The notes beneath the pieces were generated by a model, which saw nothing but the letters and a program-made list of their open reading frames with translations, ran no database searches and was not told where the DNA came from. From the NCBI RefSeq assembly GCF_001562115.1, contig NZ_CP013926.1:1488001-1552000 (forward strand): 64,000 bases of DNA, written 5' to 3'. The position numbers were made by a program, and so were the translations under genes. Positions 27,054 through 39,720 of the stretch are shown one piece after another; position 1 is the stretch's first letter, and each line of letters opens with the position of its first letter. The DNA is from Alteromonas stellipolaris. GTDB lineage: Bacteria; Pseudomonadota; Gammaproteobacteria; Enterobacterales; Alteromonadaceae.

Positions 27054-28991
27054 TTAGCTTGGTAAGTCACCTGGTTTACCAACAGACGGCTTATCAACAC
27101 CATCGTTAGTAATTTCTCCTTCGCGAGTAGGCTTACCGCCACTTGGCTTGTCGCCATCAGAAGGACGACGATCATCCCAATCTGCAGGAGGACGAACTTC
27201 GCGACGTTCCATCAAATCATCAACTTGCTTCGCGTCGATAGTCTCGTACTTCATTAACGCATCTTTCATGGCTTCCAGGATATCCGCGTTATCTTTTAAG
27301 ATCTTTTCAGCTCGAGCGTAGTTGCGATTGATGATGTCTTTAACTTCTTCATCGATTGCTAAAGCAGTTTGGTTTGACATTCTGATTGAGCTAGATGAAG
27401 AACGACCTAAGAACACCTCGCCTTCTTCCTCTGCGTATAGCAATGGTCCCATCTTGCTCGACAAGCCCCATTGCGTCACCATTTTTCGCGCAATATCGGA
27501 TGCACGCTCAATATCGTTTGAAGCGCCAGTAGTTACGCCTGCTTCGCCTAAGGTCATTTCTTCAGCAATACGTCCACCATACAAACTAGAAATCATACTT
27601 TCTAAATGCTGTTTACTGTGGCTGTACTTGTCTTGTTCTGGAAGATACATAGTTACACCCAGGGCACGACCACGAGGAATAATAGAAACCTTGTAAACAG
27701 GATCATGTTCTGGAACCAAGCGACCAACTATTGCATGTCCTGCTTCGTGGTAAGCCGTGTTGGTCTTTTCTTCCTCAGTCATCACCATAGACTTACGCTC
27801 AGAGCCCATCATGATTTTGTCTTTCGCTTTCTCGAATTCTTCCATCGCTACTAAACGTTTATTACCACGTGCAGCGAATAAAGCAGCTTCGTTGACTAAG
27901 TTAGCTAAGTCGGCACCGGAGAAACCTGGTGTTCCACGGGCAATAACACTTGCTTCAACGTTATCGGCCACAGGCACTTTGCGCATATGCACTTTAAGAA
28001 TCTGTTCACGACCACGGATGTCAGGTAAACCAACAACCACTTGACGGTCAAAACGACCTGGGCGTAACAATGCAGGGTCTAATACGTCTGGACGGTTAGT
28101 CGCGGCAATAACAATAATGCCTTCATGACCTTCAAATCCATCCATTTCAACAAGCATCTGGTTAAGTGTTTGTTCACGTTCATCGTGACCACCACCTAAA
28201 CCTGCGCCACGTTGACGACCTACCGCATCAATTTCATCGATGAAAATGATACAGGGAGCGGCTTTTTTCGCTTGTTCGAACATGTCACGAACACGCGAGG
28301 CACCAACACCAACAAACATTTCTACGAAGTCTGAACCTGAAATGGTAAAGAAAGGTACTTTTGCTTCACCAGCAATCGCTTTAGCAAGCAACGTTTTACC
28401 CGTTCCAGGAGGACCTACCATCAGTACGCCTTTAGGAATTTTACCGCCTAATTTTTGGAACTTAGATGGGTCACGTAAGAAGTCTACCAATTCAGACACA
28501 TCTTCTTTTGCTTCGTCACAACCTGCAACATCAGCAAATGTGGTTTTGATTTGGTCTTCACCTAACAGGCGAGCTTTGCTTTTGCCGAAAGACATTGCGC
28601 CGCGACCACCGCCACCTTGCATTTGACGCATGAAGAATATCCATACACCAATGAGCAGAAGCATTGGGAACCAAGAAATGAAAATAGATGTGAGAAATGA
28701 TTGTTCTTCTGGCGGCTCACCGTAAACGCGTACATCGTTTTTAACCAAGTCAGAAACTAACTTGTCGTCAAAATACGGTACGTACGTTTGGAATGTTTCG
28801 CCTGAACGTCGGGTACCACGAATTTCGCCGCTATTATTAATGCGAACTTCACGGATATTACCCTGCTCAGCTTCTCTTAAAAAAGTTGTGTAATCGGTCT
28901 GTGTTTTCGAAGATTCACTAGGTGAAAAGCTCTGAAATACAGACATCAACACAACGGCGATAACCAACCATAAGATTAAATTTTTTGCCAT
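27054..28991 (-). CDS. ftsH: ATP-dependent zinc metalloprotease FtsH
   Basis: 645 residues from the ATG at 28991; the N-terminus [21 protein letters not shown] matches E. coli, and the TTG at 29000 is not needed. Two helices anchor it in the inner membrane with a periplasmic part between. The AAA domain has GPPGTGKT and [15 protein letters not shown] with SRH region [21 protein letters not shown]; the protease site is HEAGH near residue 415. It degrades membrane proteins and regulators such as LpxC and the heat-shock sigma factor. The C-terminal tail repeats DKPSGGKP and [10 protein letters not shown]. It follows rlmE, as in E. coli. Confidence 0.97.
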   Translation of the reverse strand: MAKNLILWLVIAVVLMSVFQSFSPSESSKTQTDYTTFLREAEQGNIREVRINNSGEIRGTRRSGETFQTYVPYFDDKLVSDLVKNDVRVYGEPPEEQSFLTSIFISWFPMLLLIGVWIFFMRQMQGGGGRGAMSFGKSKARLLGEDQIKTTFADVAGCDEAKEDVSELVDFLRDPSKFQKLGGKIPKGVLMVGPPGTGKTLLAKAIAGEAKVPFFTISGSDFVEMFVGVGASRVRDMFEQAKKAAPCIIFIDEIDAVGRQRGAGLGGGHDEREQTLNQMLVEMDGFEGHEGIIVIAATNRPDVLDPALLRPGRFDRQVVVGLPDIRGREQILKVHMRKVPVADNVEASVIARGTPGFSGADLANLVNEAALFAARGNKRLVAMEEFEKAKDKIMMGSERKSMVMTEEEKTNTAYHEAGHAIVGRLVPEHDPVYKVSIIPRGRALGVTMYLPEQDKYSHSKQHLESMISSLYGGRIAEEMTLGEAGVTTGASNDIERASDIARKMVTQWGLSSKMGPLLYAEEEGEVFLGRSSSSSIRMSNQTALAIDEEVKDIINRNYARAEKILKDNADILEAMKDALMKYETIDAKQVDDLMERREVRPPADWDDRRPSDGDKPSGGKPTREGEITNDGVDKPSVGKPGDLPS

Positions 28992-29110
28992 ATCGCTCAA
29001 TGCTACTAACCTCTAAAAATCCGAAAGAATATGCTTGTGAAAGATAAAACCTCGAGTGCTTTCCTTACACACATAAACTTTCGCAACGAAAATCGCTTAC
29101 TCAAAGCGTA

Positions 29111-29740
29111 CTACACTTTGTACCCAAGAGCCACCAAATACACTTCACGAGACCGTGAACGCGATGAGTCTGGCTTACGTGTTTTTATGGTTGTGAACGC
29201 GTCACGTAATGCACGCAGGTATGCATCAAAACCTTCCCCTTGGAAGACTTTGATAACAAAACTGCCACCTGGTTTGAGTACTTGATGACACATATCTAGC
29301 GCCAGTTCACACAAGTACATCGAGCCAGCTTGGTCTACTGATGCATTTCCAGACAGGTTCGGTGCCATATCAGACAACACTATATCTACGGTGTTCCCAC
29401 CAATTCTGTTCAATAACGCATTCAAAACAGCTTCATCTCTGAAGTCACCCTGCAAAAAATCAACACCAACAATAGAATCCATCGGTAAAATATCGCATGC
29501 GATAACTTGCCCATTGTCTCCTACCAGTTCAGAAGCGAGTTGAGACCAGCCTCCTGGCGCAGCACCAAGGTCAACTACTGTGTTGCCTGTGCTGATAAGT
29601 TTGTCTTTTTGCTGAATTTCTTCCAATTTGAAGAAGGCGCGCGATCGCTTACCCTGCTTCTGTGCTTTTTGCACATAATGGTCGTTAAAATGTTCTGTTA
29701 ACCAGCGTTTACTACTGGCAGAGTGCTTCTTTTTTGTCAT
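29111..29740 (-). CDS. rlmE: 23S rRNA 2'-O-ribose methyltransferase RlmE (FtsJ)
   Basis: 209 residues. It methylates U2552 of 23S rRNA with S-adenosylmethionine late in 50S assembly. The K-D-K-E tetrad is visible: Lys in [10 protein letters not shown], Asp in [12 protein letters not shown], Lys in [12 protein letters not shown] and Glu in SRSREVYLV. The SAM motif is [13 protein letters not shown]. It is the first gene of the rlmE-ftsH unit and has a heat-shock-type promoter (29771-29798). yhbY is divergent. Confidence 0.96.
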   Translation of the reverse strand: MTKKKHSASSKRWLTEHFNDHYVQKAQKQGKRSRAFFKLEEIQQKDKLISTGNTVVDLGAAPGGWSQLASELVGDNGQVIACDILPMDSIVGVDFLQGDFRDEAVLNALLNRIGGNTVDIVLSDMAPNLSGNASVDQAGSMYLCELALDMCHQVLKPGGSFVIKVFQGEGFDAYLRALRDAFTTIKTRKPDSSRSRSREVYLVALGYKV

Positions 29741-29770
29741 TCCAATACATTGTCATTAGGATTGTAGAGA

Positions 29771-29798
29771 AGATGGCGTTAGAATACGTTAATTCAAG
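29771..29798 (-). promoter_or_regulatory. Sigma-32 (heat-shock) type promoter of rlmE-ftsH
   Basis: On the minus strand CTTGAA (29798-29793) and CGCCATCT (29778-29771) are 14 bases apart. The RpoH consensus is CTTGAA and CCCCATNT with 13-15 bases between. Only one core base differs. The -10 ends 30 bases before the rlmE ATG. E. coli rlmE-ftsH is a known heat-shock unit. Confidence 0.7.
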
Positions 29799-29835
29799 CT
29801 TAAATTTATAGATTAATTGTAAGAAAATTGACTAC

Positions 29836-30129
29836 ATGAAACTTTCAAATAAACAGAAACAATTTTTAAAAGGCCTAGCGCACCCGTTAAAGCCTATCGT
29901 ACAGCTAGGTTCAAACGGCCTTACTGAAGGTGTTGTTGCGGAAATCGACAATGCATTAAATTTCCATGAACTGATTAAAGTTAAAGTTCCAACTGATGAT
30001 CGTGAAGAAAAATCGCTCATTATGGATGCGATTGTTCGCGAAACTAAATCAGAAAAGCTACAAGTAATTGGACATACGCTAATTCTTTACCGTCCGAGTG
30101 AAGAGCGTAAAATTCAGTTGCCAAAGTAA
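29836..30129 (+). CDS. yhbY: Ribosome assembly RNA-binding protein YhbY (CRS1-YhbY domain)
   Basis: 97 residues, a single CRM domain. KQKQFLKGLAHPLKPIVQLGSNGLTEGVVAEIDNAL contains the GxxG-like RNA-binding loop, and QVIGHTLILYRPS ends the fold. It associates with pre-50S particles. It is divergent from rlmE, the arrangement seen in E. coli. A hairpin follows the stop. Confidence 0.95.
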   Translation: MKLSNKQKQFLKGLAHPLKPIVQLGSNGLTEGVVAEIDNALNFHELIKVKVPTDDREEKSLIMDAIVRETKSEKLQVIGHTLILYRPSEERKIQLPK

Positions 30130-30137
30130 GTCATACC

Positions 30138-30168
30138 ATGGTGCCGGTTTTTGCTGGCACCATAGTTT
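30138..30168 (+). terminator. yhbY terminator
   Basis: 8-bp stem ATGGTGCC / GGCACCAT with a T-rich 10-base loop, then AGTTTTC. It lies 9 bases after the yhbY stop. Confidence 0.75.
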
Positions 30169-30266
30169 TCGTGCCGTATTACCGTTAATATTATGTTAAT
30201 AACCATAATAATGTCGTTGTGGACATAAATTAACAAAAAATAATATGGAACCTACGCGGAAATCCT

Positions 30267-31097
30267 ATGACAGAAACAAATACTAACCCCGACTCACTTC
30301 ATACTACTTATTTAAAACAAAAGCCGCTTAAAAACCGCACCGCAATAGTTACTGGTGGATGCTCTGGTCTTGGTCATGCTACTGCCATTGCACTTCGTGC
30401 AGCTGGTGCCAATGTATGTTTACTCGATCTTAATGAAGAAATGGGTAAACAACGGGTTGAAGAACTCGATGCTGAACATACGCTGTTTGTTAAGGTTGAT
30501 GTAAGAAGCGAAGATGACATTACCCATGCTATCGATAAATGCATTGCTCGCTTTTCCACGCTTTCTCTGTGCGTAAACTGCGCCGGCATTGCCCCAGCAA
30601 AACGTTTATTGGACCGAGATGGTAATCCAGCCCCCTTAGGTGACTTTCAAAACACAATTGATATTAACTTAGTGGGAAGTTTCAATGTGGCGCGCCTTGT
30701 AGCTGCAGCCATGGCGAAGCAAGTACCATTGAATGAGGAAGGCGAACGTGGTGTTATTATTAATACTGCCTCTGTGGCTGGATATGAAGGGCAGATTGGT
30801 CAAACCGCTTATGCAGCAAGCAAAGGCGGCATTGTTGCGCTTACTCTGCCCATGGCAAGAGACCTTGCACCGCTAGGCATTCGGGTTAACACTATTGCTC
30901 CTGGGGTTATGGGAACACCTATGCTGCTTTCTATGCCAGAAAAAGTACAAGACGCCCTTTCTGCTAACGTTCAGTTTCCAAAACGCTTAGGCTTACCGGA
31001 AGAGTTCGGCAAATTGGTGCTGCATATTGCCGAAAATAATTATTTAAATGGCGAGACCATTCGTTTAGATGGCGGCTTGAGAATGCCGCCAAAATAA
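30267..31097 (+). CDS. Short-chain dehydrogenase, 3-hydroxyacyl-CoA dehydrogenase-like
   Basis: 276 residues, classical SDR. The NAD site TGGCSGLGHA is near residue 30, the NAG element is replaced by CVNCAGIAPAKRL, and the catalytic tetrad is visible: Asn in INLVGSFN, Ser in INTASVAGYEGQIGQ, and Tyr-Lys in TAYAASKGG. The long insert with ALPLNEEGERGVIINTAS-like spacing resembles human HSD17B10 and bacterial type II 3-hydroxyacyl-CoA dehydrogenases, which act in branched-chain and fatty acid degradation. The substrate assignment is inferred. It is a single gene between two terminators. Confidence 0.88.
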   Translation: MTETNTNPDSLHTTYLKQKPLKNRTAIVTGGCSGLGHATAIALRAAGANVCLLDLNEEMGKQRVEELDAEHTLFVKVDVRSEDDITHAIDKCIARFSTLSLCVNCAGIAPAKRLLDRDGNPAPLGDFQNTIDINLVGSFNVARLVAAAMAKQVPLNEEGERGVIINTASVAGYEGQIGQTAYAASKGGIVALTLPMARDLAPLGIRVNTIAPGVMGTPMLLSMPEKVQDALSANVQFPKRLGLPEEFGKLVLHIAENNYLNGETIRLDGGLRMPPK

Positions 31098-31120
31098 TTG
31101 GCTGTATTGGCTATAACACG

Positions 31121-31145
31121 AGAGAGCATCACAATGATGCTCTCT
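31121..31145. terminator. Terminator between SDR and Lon-like genes
   Basis: Perfect 11-bp stem AGAGAGCATCA / TGATGCTCTCT with a CAA loop, followed by TTTT. It serves the SDR gene and possibly the convergent protease gene. Confidence 0.85.
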
Positions 31146-31174
31146 TTTACGAATAGCCCTTTTTACGAAAGCCC

Positions 31175-33571
31175 TTATTCGCCGTCGCCACCATTTACCA
31201 TGAGTGCAATATTATATAAACGATTCACTGCATGATAGTTAATGGTGTTTTTCGGGTAACGACCTCGGCTACTTAATGTACCGGCGTCTTGCCCCATTAA
31301 TACAGCTAAAGCGTCATCTACCGTTTCTACTGTATGAATGTGGAACAAGCCTTTTTTCACCGCATCTATTACCGTGGCATCTAACACGAGGTTAATCGCA
31401 TTCGATTTAGGAATGACCACACCTTGCGTACCGGTTAGGCCGCGGTGCTGACACAAGTCGAAAAAGCCTTCTATTTTTTCATTCACGCCACCCACCGCTT
31501 GCACTTCACCGTATTGGTTAATGGAACCTGTAATAGCAAGCGTCTGCACACATGGAATTTCGGTTAGCGCAGAAATTAATGCGACTAATTCGCCTAATGA
31601 CGCACTATCACCATCAATGTGCCCATAGGATTGCTCCAAGGCAATATTGGCAGATAAGGTTAGTGGAAAATGTTGGGCATATTTATAACCCAAATACCCT
31701 GTTAACAGCATCACGCCTTTGGAGTGAATGGGTTGCCCTAGCTCTACTTCACGTTCAATATCAACTACACCACTTGCACCTGCAAATACCGTTGAGGTAA
31801 TGCGCGCAGGGGTACCAAAGGCGGTATCGCCAATATCTAGCACCGTAAGCCCATTCACTTTACCTATGGCTTTGCCGTCGGTAGCAATAAGAACATGCCC
31901 TTCTTTAATATCATTCAGTAGGGTTTGGCTTACTCGCCCTGTTCTGCGTTTTTTGGCGCTCAGCGCAGTGCGTAAATGATCAAGCTCTAGGGTTTCGCCG
32001 CCTGACTTTACACAAAAATAATGGGCTTCGTTTACCAGTTCAATCACTTCGGCAAAATGCGCCGAGAGCTTTTCTTGGTGTTCAGCCATGCGCAGTGAAT
32101 ATTCAACTAACCGGCACATGGCATTAGCGGTAATACCGGTTAAATTAAGCGCCAGTATATGTTTGCGCACCTTTCCCACAAAATCGAACAAAGCTTGTCG
32201 AGTTACCTGAATTTCTAAATCGAAATCGACCAGTACACGAAATAGCTCATCGAATTCATCATCGTAATCTTGCAAGGTGTAATACAAGTCTCGCGACCCT
32301 AACAGCACTATCTTTACGTTCAAATCGATAGGTTGAGGGTTTAACGTAATTGCGTTTACCATACCAACATCTTGCTGGGGTAAATCCATTTTCAAGCGAC
32401 CTGATTTCGCCGCAAGTTTTAGGGTATCCCACACATAGGGCTGTTCTATTAACTGATCCACATCAAGCAGCAAATAACCGCCATTGGCACGATGTAAAGC
32501 ACCAGGGCGAATCATTCGGTAATTTGTGTAAACACTGCCATGAATATTAGTGTATTCAATTTTCCCGAACAGGTTTTGATAAGTTGGGTTTGGCTCGTAA
32601 ATTACCGGCGCCGAGTCATCTAAACGATTTGCGACCAGTACATTAGGCAAAAATTGCTCTTCTAAGAATAAACGTTTATCGAAATCATCATTTTTTTCGT
32701 CTTTTTGCTCTTCAGCCAAAATAAGTAAAATAGCATTCACGAGTGCGGTTTTAAGCTGCTTTAAATATTTTAAAATACCTAAATCTGACGCGTATTTGTG
32801 CTCAAGCACTTTTAATAGCGGCTTAATGCCCTGCTCGGCAGTTTGCTTATCTAGCTCACGCAAGCGCTCTGAATTTTCACGCTTCCAAGAGGGCAAACTT
32901 AATAAACTTTCACTTAGTCTATTTTCTAGCTCGTCTATCAAGTTATAAAAGAATTGGCGTTTTTCATCGCTAGCGGTCGCAAATTCAGCATCACTGATGG
33001 GTTTGCCATCAACAATAGGTGAAAACGTAATGGTGCCCCCATCTTCACTCATGGCAACATCATTAGCTTTTGCAAAACGTTCTACCGCATCAATAGCGCT
33101 ATCGTATTTTTGATCGAACTCGCGAGAAATACTGGTTCTACGGCGCTGGTAACCAGGGTTATCAAATGCCACTGGAAAGGTATCAAGCACATCATCAATT
33201 AAATTAGTAATGTCTTTTTGAAATGCTTTGCCACCACCAGGGGGAAAACGAAGGGCTACGGGTTCGCGCTCTTCATCAAAATTATTGATATAACACCAAT
33301 CATCAGGTGCAGGCAGTACGGCGACTTGGCGTTCAATGTAATCCTTTACCAATGTAAAGCGACCCGTAGCCGGTTCACCCATTACATAAAGATTATAACC
33401 TTTCGCGTTAATGCCAAGACCGAAAGTTAACGCTTCTCGCGCGCGCTCCTGACCTATAAAAGTGGCATTTAGAGCTTCATCGTCTTTTAAGGCAGCATTC
33501 ACTGCTTTTCGATTAATGGTCGGAGTTAGGTCAATTGGATCTAGGGCCATAGTGGTGCTTTCGCCTGGCAT
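31175..33571 (-). CDS. Lon-like ATP-dependent protease (YcbZ/LonB type)
   Basis: 798 residues, longer than E. coli YcbZ (586). The N-terminal AAA_32 region has GLGINAKGYNLYVMGEPATGRFTLV, in which the P-loop Lys is replaced by Arg, as is common in this family. The middle has GGYLLLDVDQL and sensor-like segments. The C-terminal S16 protease domain has the catalytic Ser in IDGDSASLGELVAL and Lys in GGVNEKIEGFF. It is cytosolic, and targets are unknown. In-frame ATGs at 33571 and 33550 both lack a good ribosome binding site. It stands alone. Confidence 0.9.
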   Translation of the reverse strand: MPGESTTMALDPIDLTPTINRKAVNAALKDDEALNATFIGQERAREALTFGLGINAKGYNLYVMGEPATGRFTLVKDYIERQVAVLPAPDDWCYINNFDEEREPVALRFPPGGGKAFQKDITNLIDDVLDTFPVAFDNPGYQRRRTSISREFDQKYDSAIDAVERFAKANDVAMSEDGGTITFSPIVDGKPISDAEFATASDEKRQFFYNLIDELENRLSESLLSLPSWKRENSERLRELDKQTAEQGIKPLLKVLEHKYASDLGILKYLKQLKTALVNAILLILAEEQKDEKNDDFDKRLFLEEQFLPNVLVANRLDDSAPVIYEPNPTYQNLFGKIEYTNIHGSVYTNYRMIRPGALHRANGGYLLLDVDQLIEQPYVWDTLKLAAKSGRLKMDLPQQDVGMVNAITLNPQPIDLNVKIVLLGSRDLYYTLQDYDDEFDELFRVLVDFDLEIQVTRQALFDFVGKVRKHILALNLTGITANAMCRLVEYSLRMAEHQEKLSAHFAEVIELVNEAHYFCVKSGGETLELDHLRTALSAKKRRTGRVSQTLLNDIKEGHVLIATDGKAIGKVNGLTVLDIGDTAFGTPARITSTVFAGASGVVDIEREVELGQPIHSKGVMLLTGYLGYKYAQHFPLTLSANIALEQSYGHIDGDSASLGELVALISALTEIPCVQTLAITGSINQYGEVQAVGGVNEKIEGFFDLCQHRGLTGTQGVVIPKSNAINLVLDATVIDAVKKGLFHIHTVETVDDALAVLMGQDAGTLSSRGRYPKNTINYHAVNRLYNIALMVNGGDGE

Positions 33572-36562
<2,991 letters not shown>

Positions 36563-36563
36563 T

Positions 36564-37085
36564 ATGCGCCGTTTACTCCGTTACACAGTGGTATTGAGTG
36601 CACTTGTTGCACTTGGCGGTTGTGGATTTCATTTAAGAAGTGCGCCTAGCCTTCCAGAAAATGTAAAATCAGTGCTTATTAACAGTGCTCGCGCTCATGC
36701 ACCGCTTGCAAGAGCGCTTCATGACCGCCTTACCGTGTACGGGTTAAATGGCGTTTACCAACAAGATACTGCGTCGTCAACCGACGGCGTATCTTTGTAT
36801 TTACTGCCCGAAAAATTAGAGCGCAGACTGCTTTCGGTTTACGCTTCGGGTCAAGTTGCTGAATACGAACTAATTTATACCGTACGTTATCGGGTGCAAT
36901 TCCCTGACGAAGAAGCCATTATGGCTACCTTCAATGTAATGCGTGATTATCAAGATGACCCCGATCAAGTATTGGCAAAATCAAGAGAGCTAGAATTAGT
37001 ACTTGATGAAATGCGTGCCGAGGCAGCAGACATTATTATCCGTAGGCTTTCAAGCCAAGCCTCTGCCGCTAAGCTGATTGATTAA
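36564..37085 (+). CDS. lptE: LPS assembly lipoprotein LptE
   Basis: 173 residues. It forms the outer-membrane LPS translocon with LptD. A short signal ends in the lipobox LVALGGC, and GFHLRSAPSLPENVKSVLI follows, typical of LptE. Only one base separates it from leuS, with coupled translation likely, as in E. coli. Confidence 0.93.
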   Translation: MRRLLRYTVVLSALVALGGCGFHLRSAPSLPENVKSVLINSARAHAPLARALHDRLTVYGLNGVYQQDTASSTDGVSLYLLPEKLERRLLSVYASGQVAEYELIYTVRYRVQFPDEEAIMATFNVMRDYQDDPDQVLAKSRELELVLDEMRAEAADIIIRRLSSQASAAKLID

Positions 37086-37087
37086 GT

Positions 37088-38116
37088 ATGCAACTCTACC
37101 CAAACCAATTTCCCAGCGAGATAGGTAAAGGATTAGCATCCTGTTACTTGGTATTTGGTGATGAGCCTCAGCAAAAATTTGAGGTGATAGAGCAAATCCG
37201 TACCACGGCAAAAGCCAATGGTTTTGATGAGCGCACAGTGCTTGTGGCCGACACCGGTTTTTCATGGAATCAGCTACTTGAAGCAACACAAAGCATGTCG
37301 TTGTTTTCAAACCAACAGTTTATTGAATTAGAACTTCCCACAGGCAAGCCCGGCGCTGAAGGCAGCAAAATGCTGCAAGAAGTCGCCAAAGGGTTAACCC
37401 GAGACACCTTGCTGCTAATTCACGGCCCAAAAATTGGCAAAGATGTTCAGCGTGGCAAGTGGTTTAAAGTACTCGATGAAATGGGCGTTTCTGTTCTGTG
37501 CTATCCCTTAGAAGGTAGACAACTCACTGCATGGCTGAGCAATCAAGTAAAACAACATCAGCTGACTATTAATGCTGCTGGAATGAAAATGATTGCCGAT
37601 TTTTGCGAAGGGAATCTGTTAGCAGCAAAACAAGAAATTGATAAACTTGCCCTACTTTACCCGCAGCAGCCTGTGTCTGAAGCGCAAATTGAGCGAGCGA
37701 TGGTCGACCAATCTCGCTACAACGTGTTTCAGTTAGTGGATGTTATGCTAAGCGGCGACGCCAATCGCTGCGTGAAAATGCTTTACCGCCTAGAAAGTGA
37801 AGGACTAGAGCCAAACATTATTATTTGGGCGCTCATTCGTGAGTGGGAGGTATTATGGAAATTGAAAAGTGCTGCCGCTAATGGTGAAGCAATTCAATGG
37901 CAAAAGTTTGGCATTTGGCGTAACAGGCAAGGCTTCTATCAAAGTGCGTTGAATCGCCTTAGCATAGAGCAGCTACTACAAATTCAGGATGCCCTTACCC
38001 AGGCAGATTTAGCGTTTAAACAAAATGTTATTTCACGCCCCTTCGTAAAGCTTTGCCATTTATGCATGATGTTTATGGCAATGGGTATTTTTCACCTTCC
38101 TTTGATGGAAGCTTAA
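37088..38116 (+). CDS. holA: DNA polymerase III subunit delta
   Basis: 342 residues. The delta subunit of the clamp loader opens the beta clamp. The N-terminal YLVFGDEPQQKFEVIEQIR, a central VLCYPLEGRQLTAWL and C-terminal DLAFKQNVISRPFVKLCHLCMM match the HolA family. It follows lptE by 2 bases and precedes nadD by 4, in the order found in E. coli. Confidence 0.94.
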   Translation: MQLYPNQFPSEIGKGLASCYLVFGDEPQQKFEVIEQIRTTAKANGFDERTVLVADTGFSWNQLLEATQSMSLFSNQQFIELELPTGKPGAEGSKMLQEVAKGLTRDTLLLIHGPKIGKDVQRGKWFKVLDEMGVSVLCYPLEGRQLTAWLSNQVKQHQLTINAAGMKMIADFCEGNLLAAKQEIDKLALLYPQQPVSEAQIERAMVDQSRYNVFQLVDVMLSGDANRCVKMLYRLESEGLEPNIIIWALIREWEVLWKLKSAAANGEAIQWQKFGIWRNRQGFYQSALNRLSIEQLLQIQDALTQADLAFKQNVISRPFVKLCHLCMMFMAMGIFHLPLMEA

Positions 38117-38120
38117 GTTC

Positions 38121-38831
38121 TTGGCTATTTGCGCTATTTTAGGGGGCACTTTTAACCCGCCCCATTTAGGCCACGTATCTCCTGCGCTTCATTTACTGTC
38201 AGAATTAAATATTGATGCATTAGGTTTAATGCCCTGTAAACTTGCGCCGCATAAAGCAGTGGCTGTTAGCGAAAAGCATCGCGTCAACATGGTGAAACTG
38301 TGTTGTGAGCAAGATAAACGCTTGTATCCAGAGCTTATCGAACTCTCGCTTGCCTCGCCGTCTTACACGGTAAAAACCCTTCGTGCATTAAAAGAAAGAG
38401 ACAATAAGACAATCTGTTTTTTCATTGGCGCCGATTCCCTGTATAATCTTAAGTCTTGGTTTGAGTGGGAGCGTTTGCTTGATTTCTGTCACCTAGTGGT
38501 AATGCGTCGCGACAGCGATACGTTTACACCACCCGATGACTTAGTTGAGTGGTTAAAAGCCAACAAAACAGAGGACGTTCTGCAACTACATGCTCAGCCT
38601 AATGGCTTAGTATTTCTTGCGGATACCCCATTACACCCTGTTTCATCAACGCAATTGCGCAGCGCCGTTCAAACGAACGCATCATCGACATTGCAAGAAA
38701 CACATTTGAACGAAACAGCATTGCATGACGCAAAGTTTCAAGCCACGAAATTAATAGCAAAGTGGCTGCCTAAGGCAGTCGCAGACTATATTCATACACA
38801 TCGGTTATACCAAGAATTATCAAATAAGTGA
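38121..38831 (+). CDS. nadD: Nicotinate-nucleotide adenylyltransferase
   Basis: 236 residues. It adenylates nicotinate mononucleotide in NAD synthesis. The nucleotidyltransferase site is [11 protein letters not shown] near residue 9, with [14 protein letters not shown] and the late PVSSTQLR motif. The start is TTG at 38121. No ATG or GTG would keep the essential N-terminal strand. A tail of about 45 residues after the SST motif is longer than in E. coli. Confidence 0.94.
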   Translation: MAICAILGGTFNPPHLGHVSPALHLLSELNIDALGLMPCKLAPHKAVAVSEKHRVNMVKLCCEQDKRLYPELIELSLASPSYTVKTLRALKERDNKTICFFIGADSLYNLKSWFEWERLLDFCHLVVMRRDSDTFTPPDDLVEWLKANKTEDVLQLHAQPNGLVFLADTPLHPVSSTQLRSAVQTNASSTLQETHLNETALHDAKFQATKLIAKWLPKAVADYIHTHRLYQELSNK

Positions 38832-38839
38832 GGAAACAC

Positions 38840-39157
38840 TTGGAGAGTCAACAACTCAAGCAGTTCGTAAAAGATAAAGTAGACGACATGAAAGGCCGCG
38901 ATATTATAGAACTGGATGTTCGTGGCAAATCAACCATTACCGACACCATGATTATTTGCTCTGGTAACTCAAAGCGCCATGTTGTTGCTATTGCTGAAAA
39001 TGTAATAGTAGAAGCTAAAAGCGCAGACGAAGCACCAACAAGCGTTGAAGGCAAAGAAACTGGCGAATGGGTATTAGTAGATTTCGGCGACGTTATTTTG
39101 CATGTGATGCAAGATGAAACCCGCGATTTCTATCAGTTAGAGAAGCTGTGGTCATAA
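38840..39157 (+). CDS. rsfS: Ribosomal silencing factor RsfS
   Basis: 105 residues from TTG at 38840, which has GAGGAA 4 bases upstream. From there the protein aligns end to end with E. coli RsfS (also 105). The longer frame from GTG 38828, overlapping nadD by 4 bases, is the alternative. RsfS binds L14 (uL14) and blocks 30S-50S joining during starvation. Core: [28 protein letters not shown] and [24 protein letters not shown]. Confidence 0.93.
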   Translation: MESQQLKQFVKDKVDDMKGRDIIELDVRGKSTITDTMIICSGNSKRHVVAIAENVIVEAKSADEAPTSVEGKETGEWVLVDFGDVILHVMQDETRDFYQLEKLWS

Positions 39158-39235
39158 CAAAGCCAACCGCAGACTTATAAGAAAGGCTGCGGTCAACTTT
39201 GTTGGTAGTTTGATGTACTAAAGGATTTACCCACT

Positions 39236-39706
39236 GTGCGTATACAAATTGTCGCCGTAGGTACAAAAATGCCCGCCTGGGTCACCACAGGGGTAGATGA
39301 ATTCCTTCGCCGTTTCCCCGCCGATTTACCGGTAAGTTTCACCGAAATTCCCGCTGGTAAACGAGGCAAAAATGCCGATATTAAACGCATTTTAGAAAAA
39401 GAAGGCGAACAAATGCTCGCCGCTATTCCTAAAGGGAACCGTGTAGTGACGTTGGAAGTCACCGGTAAACCTTGGGACACCCCCACATTAGCCAAACAGT
39501 TAGATAATTGGAAAATGGATGGCCGAGACGTCAGTCTTTTGATTGGTGGACCTGAAGGTTTAGCGCCTGAATGTATTGCGGTGTCTGAACAAAAATGGTC
39601 ACTGTCGGCACTTACCCTACCTCACCCACTTGTAAGAATTATTCTTTCTGAAAGTTTATACCGCGCTTGGTCTGTTACTCAGAACCACCCGTATCATCGC
39701 GAGTGA
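39236..39706 (+). CDS. rlmH: 23S rRNA pseudouridine-1915 N3-methyltransferase RlmH
   Basis: 156 residues, SPOUT fold. It methylates pseudouridine 1915 in helix 69. The trefoil-knot SAM site shows [16 protein letters not shown] and [27 protein letters not shown], and the C-terminus ends NHPYHRE. The start is GTG at 39236, 78 bases after rsfS. Standard neighbour order. Confidence 0.96.
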   Translation: MRIQIVAVGTKMPAWVTTGVDEFLRRFPADLPVSFTEIPAGKRGKNADIKRILEKEGEQMLAAIPKGNRVVTLEVTGKPWDTPTLAKQLDNWKMDGRDVSLLIGGPEGLAPECIAVSEQKWSLSALTLPHPLVRIILSESLYRAWSVTQNHPYHRE

Positions 39707-39720
39707 GAGAATAGCCTTTT

